From an uncultured Acinetobacter sp. (lineage in GTDB: Bacteria > Pseudomonadota > Gammaproteobacteria > Pseudomonadales > Moraxellaceae): a stretch of 53,253 bases of DNA. Below the pieces are notes generated by a model. It had not been told where the DNA came from. It did not search any database and saw only the letters and a list, made by a program, of their open reading frames with translations. The position numbers and the translations under genes were made by a program. The stretch is from assembly GCF_947624825.1 (NCBI RefSeq), contig NZ_CANQLZ010000014.1, positions 1 to 53,253 on the forward strand. The letters are read 5' to 3'. Below, in pieces: positions 44,620-52,063 of this stretch (positions are counted from its first letter, which is position 1; every line of letters starts with the position of its first letter).

Positions 44620-47600
44620 TTAACGGATTCCTAAACGTTCCCAAACTTTTTGCAATCGCGTCGCTGAAATTGGCATCTTGGTTTTCATTGGTTGTGAAAA
44701 CAACGAGATACGTAGCTCTTCGACCATAAAGTAAAGTTCTTTTAGGCGCGGGTCATTTTTAAAGGTGAACAATTTTTCCATCCAAGGGTCAACTTGATCA
44801 ATGGCAGAATCATCCCTTTGTAAATTATTTGGTAAGCGATCAAGGCGCATCAGCAAAGCTTTTAGGTAGCGTGGGAACTCAAGCCACACGTCATTTGGCT
44901 TGATATAGACAAAATTGGCCAATGACATCAAATCCAATTGATCTTCAATATCATCCATATTTTTGCCAAACACAGCTACATTAAAGCCATTTAAACGACG
45001 ACGGATCTCTTGCCATTGAATATAAATCTCTGACATCACCTGTAGCGCAGTTTGACCATGGCTTAAGAAGCTTTTTTTCACTTCAAGCAAAAGGCGCTCA
45101 AATTCAGCTGCATTGACTGGCAAGTCAGTAATCGCCATTTGTAAAGTGGCATAGACTAACATTTGCTCCAATTGTGCCTTATCACCTAAGGGTGAATAAG
45201 CCAATGCCAAAGGCTTGGAAATCTGCTTTTTTAACTGACGAATCAAATCGCCCAATTGTAGATGCACCAAACGAATCACACCTTCACGGTGTTGTTTCAT
45301 AGCTTCTTGGGCATCATTAAAGGTTTGAATCACCACACCCGATTCATCTTTTGGTGCCAAATCGGCAAATTTCTTGTTTACCACCAAAGCTTGATATTGC
45401 TTAACCACCACACCTGACACTTTTTGTGAGGCTTCAAACACAAATTGCTCAGGGAAAGTACTAAATTCACCTTTGAGTTGTTTAACTGGGCTATGGGTTT
45501 CTGCACGACAACGGGCTTTTAATTCGCTTAAGTTACGTCCTTGCTCAAGTACCCGACCTTTTTCATCCAACACTTGAATAAAAGGCAACAAGTATTGCTC
45601 AATGCGCTCAAGGTTAAAGTCCTGTGCGCTGACTTGTTCAGCACGCAACTGAAAACTCAAAAATGCCAAAATATGTTCACGTAAATGACTGGCATCAATA
45701 CGTTGCACCAATTTACGTGCTGTATCAGGAATGGGCACTAAATTGCGACGTTTATCTTTAGGTAAACTTTTTAACAAGGCTTCAATTAAATCATAACGCC
45801 AACCCGGAATTCCCCATGACCAGATGTTTTCATCCACTTGAGCCAAAGCTTGTAATGGAATTTTCACGGTAGCACCATCTTGATCATGACTTGGGTCAAA
45901 GCGATAGCTGGCGGCAAGTCTTAAGCTGCCATTGTGCAGATAGTCTGGAAATTGTTGTGTGGTGGGACGGTCATTTAGCCATAGCGCATCATCCTCAACA
46001 AACAAATAGCGCGGCTGTTTTGGCTCAACTGTGGCACGCCAATCTTCAAAACTACGACGACTCGCGACTTCAGATGGCACTTTACTGGCATAAAATTGGT
46101 AAATGGTTTCTTCATCTACCACCAAATCACGACGTCGTAATTTATCTTCAACACGTTCAACTTCTTCAAGTTTAAGTAAGTTGTGCTTTAAAAACGGTGG
46201 ACTAATGCCCAAATGACCTGTGGTTAAGGCATCACGTAAGAAAATTTCATGCGCTGCGGACAAATCCACTTTTTCGTAGTTGATTAAACGGCGCGGCTCA
46301 ACAATCAAACCAAACAATGAGATTTGATCATAAGCATTGACAATACCAGCTTTTTTTGACCAATGCGGTTCAAAGTAATGGTGTTTGAGCAAATCACCTG
46401 CGGCCAACAAAATCCATTCCGGCTCAATCTTGGCAAGCGTGCGTAAGTATACCTGTGAGGTTTCCACCATCTCAAAGGCCATCACCCACGGGGTATTGGT
46501 TTTATGTAAGGTCGAGGCAGGGAAAATACGTGCTTTTTGCTGACGCACTGCCATAAACACGTTGCGCTCATCGGTTTTATTAGCAATAAACGACAACAAA
46601 CCCGTCAACAATGCCCGATGTAGGTTTTCATAACTGGCCGGTTTTTCATTAAAAGAAAGCTTTAAGCCTTTGGCTAAGTCGACCAATTGTTCATGGGTTT
46701 TTTTCCATTCACGTAAACGTAACCAACTTAAAAAATGCTGACGCGCAAAGTTACGGCGTTTACTTTCGCTCATGCTGTCACGATTGGCGTTTAGTGTGTC
46801 CCAAAGCTTAATATAAAACAAGAAATCTGAATCGCCTTCACGGAACAAAGCATGCTTTTGGTCGGCTTGGACTTGTTTGTCGGCCGGACGTTCACGCGGG
46901 TCTTGTACTGCAAGTGCCGCCACAATCACCAAAACTTCATTGAGCACACCAAAATGTGCACCACCTAAAATCATACGTGCTAAACGCGGGTCAATCGGCA
47001 TTTTTGCCATTTGTTGACCAATTTTAGTTAAAGCCGCTGCTTTTTTTTGAGTAGGTGTTGCAAGGGCTTTTTGATCATGCATAGCCCCCAATTCAATCAG
47101 CAGCTTGCGCCCATCATTGACCAGACGTAAATCAGGTGGTTCAATAAAATCAAAGTCTTCAAGCTCACCAAAGCCCAAACTTTGCATTTGCAAAATCACC
47201 GATGCTAAGTTTGTACGCTTGATTTCAGGTTCGGTAAATTCAGGACGACTTAAAAAATCTTCTTCTGAATACAAACGAATACACACACCCGGCGCAATAC
47301 GACCACAACGTCCTTTACGCTGATTGGCAGCCGCTTGAGAAATCGCTTCAATGGGTAGGCGTTGCACACGTGAGCGATAGTTATAACGCGACATACGCGC
47401 AAAACCACTGTCAATCACATAACGAATATTAGGTACGGTCAGCGCCGTTTCTGCCACGTTGGTGGCAATAATAATGCGTCGCCCACCACCAGATGGATTA
47501 AAGATTTTTTGTTGTTCAGCAAGTGCTAAACGCGCATATAGCGTCAAGACTTCGGTATGGCGTGGCCCGTATTTTTGTAAGGTTTCTTGGAGTTCACGAA

Positions 47601-48504
47601 TTTCTTGCTCTGTAGAGGCAAATACCAAAATATCAGCATGTTCAGGATGCCCTTTGGCTTGAGCATCGGCAAAACATTCTTCAACGGCAGCCACCACAGC
47701 ACGCGGTAAGTTTTCTTCAAAGTCATCAAATTCATCGTCATCACTGCCTCCAATCGACAGCTCAGAAATGGGACGATAACGTACTTCTACAGGAAAACTA
47801 CGTCCTTCTACTTCAAAAATCGGTGCATTGTTAAAGTAACGACTAAAGCGATTTACGTCCAAAGTGGCCGAAGTAATAATAACTTTGAGGTCTTTACGTC
47901 TTGGTAAAAGCTGCTTTAAATACCCCATGATAAAGTCAATATTGAGCGAACGCTCATGCGCTTCATCAATAATAATGGTGTCATATTTGGTTAAGAAGCG
48001 ATCATTTGCCAGCTCTGCCAACAAAATACCATCGGTCATTAAACGTAAAATTGAATCTTGTGAACCTTGCTCATTAAAACGGACTTTAAATGAAATTGAT
48101 TCACCGAGTTTCTGCCCCACTTCTTCAGCAATACGTTGCGATACGCTACGTGCGGCTAAACGTCGCGGCTGAGTATGCCCAATTAAACCGGTTAAGCCTC
48201 GACCTGCCAACATGGCAATTTGCGGCAATTGTGTGGTCTTACCCGAACCCGTTTCACCCGCCACAATAATCACTTGATGTTTTTGTATGGCAGCAATCAG
48301 TTTGTCGGCATATTGGGTGACCGGTAAATCTTGATTTAAAGCAATATTGGGCAAGCGCTCAACACGTTGCAGCACTTTGGCATGCGATTGTTCCCAAAGT
48401 GCTTGATACTGCTGTGGATTGGCATCCTTTCCTTGACGTAGTCGATTTAAACGATGAAGGTCGCGTGCCATCACCAATTGCTCTACATTTAAATCACGCT
48501 GCAC
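44620..48504 (-). CDS. hrpA: ATP-dependent RNA helicase HrpA
   Basis: A 1294-residue DEAH-box helicase. Walker A GETGSGKT is at 83-90, DEAHERSLNIDFIMGYL is motif II, SATLD is motif III, and RKGRCGRIAPGVCIRLY is motif VI. Domains that follow are winged-helix and ratchet, an OB-fold, and the long C-terminal DUF3418 region, ending with RLQKVWERLGIR. E. coli HrpA is 1300 residues and resolves stalled or colliding ribosomes. Translation seems to begin at GTG at 48504 with AGGA upstream; an ATG 11 codons later is an alternative. It is 31 bases upstream of the FabH2-like gene on the same strand. Confidence 0.96.
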   Translation of the reverse strand: MQRDLNVEQLVMARDLHRLNRLRQGKDANPQQYQALWEQSHAKVLQRVERLPNIALNQDLPVTQYADKLIAAIQKHQVIIVAGETGSGKTTQLPQIAMLAGRGLTGLIGHTQPRRLAARSVSQRIAEEVGQKLGESISFKVRFNEQGSQDSILRLMTDGILLAELANDRFLTKYDTIIIDEAHERSLNIDFIMGYLKQLLPRRKDLKVIITSATLDVNRFSRYFNNAPIFEVEGRSFPVEVRYRPISELSIGGSDDDEFDDFEENLPRAVVAAVEECFADAQAKGHPEHADILVFASTEQEIRELQETLQKYGPRHTEVLTLYARLALAEQQKIFNPSGGGRRIIIATNVAETALTVPNIRYVIDSGFARMSRYNYRSRVQRLPIEAISQAAANQRKGRCGRIAPGVCIRLYSEEDFLSRPEFTEPEIKRTNLASVILQMQSLGFGELEDFDFIEPPDLRLVNDGRKLLIELGAMHDQKALATPTQKKAAALTKIGQQMAKMPIDPRLARMILGGAHFGVLNEVLVIVAALAVQDPRERPADKQVQADQKHALFREGDSDFLFYIKLWDTLNANRDSMSESKRRNFARQHFLSWLRLREWKKTHEQLVDLAKGLKLSFNEKPASYENLHRALLTGLLSFIANKTDERNVFMAVRQQKARIFPASTLHKTNTPWVMAFEMVETSQVYLRTLAKIEPEWILLAAGDLLKHHYFEPHWSKKAGIVNAYDQISLFGLIVEPRRLINYEKVDLSAAHEIFLRDALTTGHLGISPPFLKHNLLKLEEVERVEDKLRRRDLVVDEETIYQFYASKVPSEVASRRSFEDWRATVEPKQPRYLFVEDDALWLNDRPTTQQFPDYLHNGSLRLAASYRFDPSHDQDGATVKIPLQALAQVDENIWSWGIPGWRYDLIEALLKSLPKDKRRNLVPIPDTARKLVQRIDASHLREHILAFLSFQLRAEQVSAQDFNLERIEQYLLPFIQVLDEKGRVLEQGRNLSELKARCRAETHSPVKQLKGEFSTFPEQFVFEASQKVSGVVVKQYQALVVNKKFADLAPKDESGVVIQTFNDAQEAMKQHREGVIRLVHLQLGDLIRQLKKQISKPLALAYSPLGDKAQLEQMLVYATLQMAITDLPVNAAEFERLLLEVKKSFLSHGQTALQVMSEIYIQWQEIRRRLNGFNVAVFGKNMDDIEDQLDLMSLANFVYIKPNDVWLEFPRYLKALLMRLDRLPNNLQRDDSAIDQVDPWMEKLFTFKNDPRLKELYFMVEELRISLFSQPMKTKMPISATRLQKVWERLGIR

Positions 48505-48831
48505 TGAAAGGTATTCCTAAAACACACAAATAAGCCGGCTATTTTACGCTGTTCTTCAAGTTTACGAAAGGCAATGTGTTTTGAATATTTTTGACTTTTT
48601 TAAAAAATCACCCTTGAATTATCTAGACAAATCCCCATGTTTTAAGCAGCTTACAACATGCAAATTAATTGTCATTTTTTGATGTTATGATTTGCCAAAG
48701 CGTGACACAGAACTTATGCAGTCAATTCGGATTTTCCGATTTTGATCATGCAAAAATTCTGTTTCAGCCCCAAGCATAATTTCTATATTCTTATGGAAAT
48801 CAAATTACAAACCTCAATCATGGAGACTATG
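48505..48831. promoter_or_regulatory. Divergent intergenic region between hrpA and ahpC
   Basis: This 327-base gap carries the hrpA and ahpC promoters. Visible features are an inverted repeat CATGTT-N13-AACATG near 48640-48660 and a short palindrome TCGGA-TTT-TCCGA at 48727-48739. Neither is a match to the four-part ATAG/CTAT pattern of OxyR, so I do not claim an OxyR site. No stable reading frame of its own. Confidence 0.4.
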
Positions 48832-49395
48832 ATGAGCTTAATTAATACTGAAGTTAAACCGTTTAACGCAACTGCCTACCACAACGGTCAATTCGTTGAA
48901 GTTTCTGAAGCTGATCTTAAAGGCAAATGGTCTGTAGTATTCTTCTACCCAGCTGACTTTACCTTTGTTTGCCCAACTGAATTGGGTGACTTAGCAGACA
49001 ACTATGCTGAATTCCAAAAATTAGGCGTAGAAATCTACGGCGTATCTACTGACACACATTTTACGCACAAAGCTTGGCACGATACTTCTGATGTCATTGG
49101 TAAAATCCAATACCCATTAATCGGTGATCCAACTTGGACGTTGTCTAAAAACTTCGAAGTACTCATTGAAGCTGCTGGTCTTGCTGATCGTGGTACATTT
49201 GTTATCGATCCTGAAGGCAAAATCCAAATCGTTGAAATCAACGCAGGTGGTATTGGCCGTGATGCATCTGAATTACTTCGTAAAGTAAAAGCTGCTCAAT
49301 ACGTACATGCGCACCCAGGCGAAGTTTGCCCTGCAAAATGGAAAGAAGGCGAAGCAACACTTGCGCCTTCAATCGACTTAGTTGGTAAAATCTAA
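48832..49395 (+). CDS. ahpC: Alkyl hydroperoxide reductase peroxiredoxin subunit AhpC
   Basis: A typical 2-Cys peroxiredoxin that reduces H2O2, organic peroxides and peroxynitrite. The start [19 protein letters not shown] (at 48832, with GGAG five to six bases upstream) gives 187 residues as in E. coli; upstream in-frame ATGs would add an unconserved tail. Peroxidatic Cys47 in FTFVCPTE and resolving Cys166 in GEVCPAKW are present. It is reduced by AhpF, encoded 2.7 kb further on. Monocistronic, with its own terminator. Confidence 0.98.
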   Translation: MSLINTEVKPFNATAYHNGQFVEVSEADLKGKWSVVFFYPADFTFVCPTELGDLADNYAEFQKLGVEIYGVSTDTHFTHKAWHDTSDVIGKIQYPLIGDPTWTLSKNFEVLIEAAGLADRGTFVIDPEGKIQIVEINAGGIGRDASELLRKVKAAQYVHAHPGEVCPAKWKEGEATLAPSIDLVGKI

Positions 49396-49417
49396 TTTTT
49401 ATTAGATTCAACTGATC

Positions 49418-49447
49418 AAAAAACCACGCAAATTGCGTGGTTTTTTT
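49418..49447. terminator. ahpC terminator
   Basis: A6-CCACGCAA and TTGCGTGG-T7 form a perfect stem with a loop of A or a few bases, 22 bases after the stop codon. Confidence 0.93.
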
Positions 49448-49520
49448 ATGGCTAAAATTTAATTATGGGTGTTTTTTAAGCTAATATGTCAGTATAAACA
49501 TAATTTTTTAAGGAGCATGT

Positions 49521-49991
49521 ATGCGTTTTGCAGTATTTGTATTTGGCTGTTTATTTGCAGCCACAAGTTTTGCAGATTCAGTAATGTGCCAAGGACATTT
49601 ACGCAATCAAAGCATTGATCGCAATGTTGTGGTTCATCAAAAATGTATTTTAGACAATGTTAAAATTGCTGGCAATATAGAGGTTAAAGCCCAAGGCAGT
49701 TTGACTTTAAAACGCAGTCAAGTGGCAGGCAATGTAGTCGCGGGGGATAATTTTGGTGGTTTAAATTTGGTTGAAAATCGTATTCAAGGCAATCTTGAAA
49801 TATTTTCTGGTCATAAAGCAGAATTAATTCGGAATCAGGTAGCAGGCACAATTGATATTCAAAATAATATTGGAAAACTCGTCCTCAAGCACAATCAAAG
49901 CCAAAGTTTAAGCTGTATTCATAACCGCATTGCACCTATAGGCAGCCACAATCAAGCTGCCCATAAGCATGCACAATGTCTGGATTTATAA
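49521..49991 (+). CDS. Small exported repeat protein, beta-helix-like
   Basis: I do not recognise a named family. The 156-residue protein has signal peptide MRFAVFVFGCLFAATSFA and then about four repeats of 19-20 residues, with IAGNIEV (49-55), VAGNVVA (68-74), IQGNLEI (88-94) and VAGTIDI (107-113), each followed by a hydrophobic strand such as SLTLKRSQ or GLNLVENR. This spacing resembles a short right-handed parallel beta-helix as in bactofilin or polymer-forming proteins. Four cysteines (23, 42, 132, 153) could cap the two ends by disulfides. Probably periplasmic or surface. TTTAAGGAG precedes the ATG. It ends 3 bases before the convergent metallopeptidase gene. Confidence 0.78.
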   Translation: MRFAVFVFGCLFAATSFADSVMCQGHLRNQSIDRNVVVHQKCILDNVKIAGNIEVKAQGSLTLKRSQVAGNVVAGDNFGGLNLVENRIQGNLEIFSGHKAELIRNQVAGTIDIQNNIGKLVLKHNQSQSLSCIHNRIAPIGSHNQAAHKHAQCLDL

Positions 49992-49994
49992 GGC

Positions 49995-51080
49995 TTATTG
50001 AGACTGTGCCTTGGCATATTGTTGAATCACTTCATGAATAAAGCGTAATTTATTTTGTACTTGAGTATTAATCACAAAAGGATAAAAGTCTTCTTGTCCC
50101 ATACTACGATTTAAGCTGTTCATGGCAAAGGCCACCGGTAACCATGCTTGATAAATACTATCAAAATCTTGGGCTGTATATGGCTCAAGTGGTGTGGCTA
50201 AGGTCATCACATGGTCATCTTGGTCTTGAACCACTTGTGGGCGAATTTGAATACCAAAGGCATCTGCTGTTTCTAATACGTCTACAATATGTAAATAATG
50301 TGCCCATGTTTCCGCCCAATCTTCCCAAGGATGCATGCTGGCATAAGGGCTAATATAACGTGACATCCAGTCTGGTGCTGGCCCATTTTGATAATGACGA
50401 TCAAGTGCAGCTTGATAGTCCATACGCTCATCGCCAAACAATGCGCGGCAAGGTTCTAAAAATGCCGTACCATCAACTAAAACATCCCAATAATAATGTC
50501 CAATTTCATGGCGAAAATGACCAAGTAAGGTACGATACACTTCATCCATTTGATCACGCGCCATAGCACGTTCTACATCATCAGCTTCAGCAATGTTTAA
50601 GGTAATTAAACCATTATCATGCCCTGTCATCACTTTAGGTTCATTGGGACAATTGGGATCAGCTTTAAAATCAAAAGCTAAACCTTGATTGGGATTTTGA
50701 ACTTTATTTTCAAGCGGCAATTGCCAACGCAGTACACTATAGATCAAACGGTGCTTGGCCAATTCGATTTTATGCCAACGTTGGCGGTATTTTAACTCAC
50801 TTAAATCAGGGATCACGCGATTTAAACCACACGCCAAACAAAAATCATTCGGATCCTCAAAATCAAGCAGCCAATTACACACCTCATACTGTTTATTCAT
50901 ACAAAACTTATAATTTTTTTGGGTTTGCGTTTCAGTAAAAGCCCCTACAGCATTTGGTCCTGTTAAAGCCAGCATTTGGGTGTGTTTGGCGTCAAATCCT
51001 AAAACATGCTGACAGTGCGTACAGCTATAGTTATCAAAATAGACTGGCTGCGTACAATAAGAACATTGAAAAAGCTGCAT
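49995..51080 (-). CDS. Zinc-ribbon putative metallopeptidase (Peptidase_Mx family)
   Basis: A 361-residue protein when started at the ATG at 51080 (MQLFQCSYC). The N-terminal zinc ribbon has CSYC...CTHC and a further CNW and CLAC pair near residue 80, followed by a peptidase-like domain with HEIGHYYWDVL, the HExxH zinc site, preceded by LLGHFR. C-terminal WAETWAHYLHIVDVLETA is a family signature and supplies further helices; it may hold the third ligand. The family is predicted zinc metallopeptidase of unknown substrate. It is often found beside circularly permuted ATP-grasp and alpha-E proteins, but no such neighbour occurs here. Confidence 0.88.
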   Translation of the reverse strand: MQLFQCSYCTQPVYFDNYSCTHCQHVLGFDAKHTQMLALTGPNAVGAFTETQTQKNYKFCMNKQYEVCNWLLDFEDPNDFCLACGLNRVIPDLSELKYRQRWHKIELAKHRLIYSVLRWQLPLENKVQNPNQGLAFDFKADPNCPNEPKVMTGHDNGLITLNIAEADDVERAMARDQMDEVYRTLLGHFRHEIGHYYWDVLVDGTAFLEPCRALFGDERMDYQAALDRHYQNGPAPDWMSRYISPYASMHPWEDWAETWAHYLHIVDVLETADAFGIQIRPQVVQDQDDHVMTLATPLEPYTAQDFDSIYQAWLPVAFAMNSLNRSMGQEDFYPFVINTQVQNKLRFIHEVIQQYAKAQSQ

Positions 51081-51200
51081 TATTATTCTCGTTATGATTA
51101 GACGTGACAAGAAGTCTAAAACATTTTAAAAGCTGCTCATCTACAAAATTGTTAACTTTTTAGTCCTGCGCATGATTTTTGTAAAAGGAACTACAGAGGT

Positions 51201-51256
51201 CTATATTCGATATAGCGGCTTTCATGCATGATGATCTTTACAATACTGCTATATAG
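51201..51256. promoter_or_regulatory. CTATAT/ATATAG palindromes upstream of the KTSC gene
   Basis: CTATAT-TCG-ATATAG at 51201-51215 and CTATATAG at 51249-51256, 33 bases apart. The first contains CTAT-N7-ATAG, the inner half of an OxyR-type pattern, but the flanking ATAG and CTAT elements are absent. GGCTTT and AAAGCC just outside the palindromes could pair to fold the whole segment. Confidence 0.45.
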
Positions 51257-51339
51257 AAAAGCCAATCTTTCAAGTAATTTTAAACAACACCACAATGCAA
51301 AAAAAATTATAAAAAACCTTTTTAAATAAGGAGTTGCTT

Positions 51340-51546
51340 ATGGGAGTTGCCATTACCGTTACATCATGGAAGTATAATTCCACGTCTCGACATTTGCATA
51401 TTTTTTACGACAATGGTTCTGCTGAGCTGTACTACTCCGTGCCTAAATTTATTTATGCCAATTTGCTACGCCGCAGCGACAAAGCTGCTTTTGTTCATAA
51501 ATACTTAGAATATGATGTGCATTTTACCTGTGTCAGAATTATGTAA
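51340..51546 (+). CDS. KTSC domain protein
   Basis: A 68-residue single KTSC domain, named from its occurrence at the C-terminus of some lysyl-tRNA synthetases. MGVAITVTSWKYNSTSRHLHIFYDNGSAELYYSVPKFIYANLLRRSDKAAFV holds the short strand pattern with YDNGSAELYYSVP, matching YD..L.V.F..G..Y.Y..VP. AAGGAG at 51328-51333 fixes the ATG at 51340, rather than the TTG two codons earlier. Role unknown; a nucleic acid or protein binding module is inferred. Its leader carries two palindromes. Confidence 0.85.
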   Translation: MGVAITVTSWKYNSTSRHLHIFYDNGSAELYYSVPKFIYANLLRRSDKAAFVHKYLEYDVHFTCVRIM

Positions 51547-51622
51547 TATACACCCAAGCGATGTGATTGATTTTTGAGTAACGGCGCAACACCGTTACTC
51601 ACATTATTTTGCTGGTATGGTC

Positions 51623-51835
51623 TTAAAGTGCAGCAATCAATTTAAAACGTGGTACCACCTGCCCGTCAATCTCGATGCTTTCCATAAACATCTGTAAAGG
51701 TCGTACCCACATCGAATAATCGCCGTATAAACACTGATACACCACTAACTTTTCAGCGGTTTCACTGTGGGTCGCCACATGAAAAACCTGATAATGCTGA
51801 CCTTTGTAGTGCTCATAAATTCCGCGCTGTAGCAT
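51623..51835 (-). CDS. DUF1653 domain protein
   Basis: A 70-residue protein with GIYEHYKGQHYQVFHVATHSETAEKLVVYQCLYGDYSMWVRPLQMFMESIE, the full DUF1653 pattern (GxYxHYKGxxYxV...HSETxE...VVYxxLYGDxxxWVRPxxMF). Function is unknown; it is common in proteobacteria. GGAG stands at the proper distance upstream on the minus strand. Convergent with the KTSC gene, with 76 bases between. Confidence 0.92.
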   Translation of the reverse strand: MLQRGIYEHYKGQHYQVFHVATHSETAEKLVVYQCLYGDYSMWVRPLQMFMESIEIDGQVVPRFKLIAAL

Positions 51836-51861
51836 ATTGGCTCCTTAAATGAGGTTAAAAA

Positions 51862-51877
51862 AGCACAGAGATGTGCT
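51862..51877. repeat. Small hairpin upstream of ahpF
   Basis: AGCACA-GAGA-TGTGCT, a perfect 6-base stem, in the divergent region of the DUF1653 and ahpF genes. It could be a regulator site or a transcript feature; evidence is symmetry only. Confidence 0.4.
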
Positions 51878-51895
51878 GCATTTTAATTATCTTAC

Positions 51896-51925
51896 TTGAA
51901 ATATAAAATAAAGCATGCATATACA
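51896..51925 (+). promoter_or_regulatory. Putative ahpF promoter
   Basis: TTGAAA at 51896-51901 and TATATA at 51920-51925, spaced 18 bases, about 140 bases before the ahpF ATG. A second possible -10 lies further down, so the transcription start is uncertain. Confidence 0.4.
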
Positions 51926-51993
51926 ACGCTGAAATACCTGATGAAATGCAAATTAAATCTAATTTCCGATTGTATTTATAAAAACTAAATGTT

Positions 51994-52009
51994 TTACCTA
52001 TAAAGGTAA
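51994..52009. promoter_or_regulatory. Palindrome in the ahpF leader
   Basis: TTACCT-ATAA-AGGTAA lies 54 bases before the ahpF ATG and 70-85 bases downstream of the putative promoter. A repressor operator or a roadblock site is possible. It does not fit OxyR, Fur or IscR consensus as I know them. Confidence 0.45.
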
Positions 52010-52063
52010 TCCATTTAAGATCATCTCATCAAATACATATTTACTCCTTTGGAGACGTTAGCC

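Noticed and set aside
48742..48831. 30-residue extension of AhpC
   Set aside because: AhpC proteins start at MSLINT; the extension has no conservation or ribosome site.
48505..48831. OxyR box upstream of ahpC
   Set aside because: I looked for ATAG-N7-CTAT-N7-ATAG-N7-CTAT and found no match good enough to report.
51340..51835. KTSC and DUF1653 genes as a toxin-antitoxin pair
   Set aside because: They are convergent, not cotranscribed, and neither family has toxin or antitoxin features.
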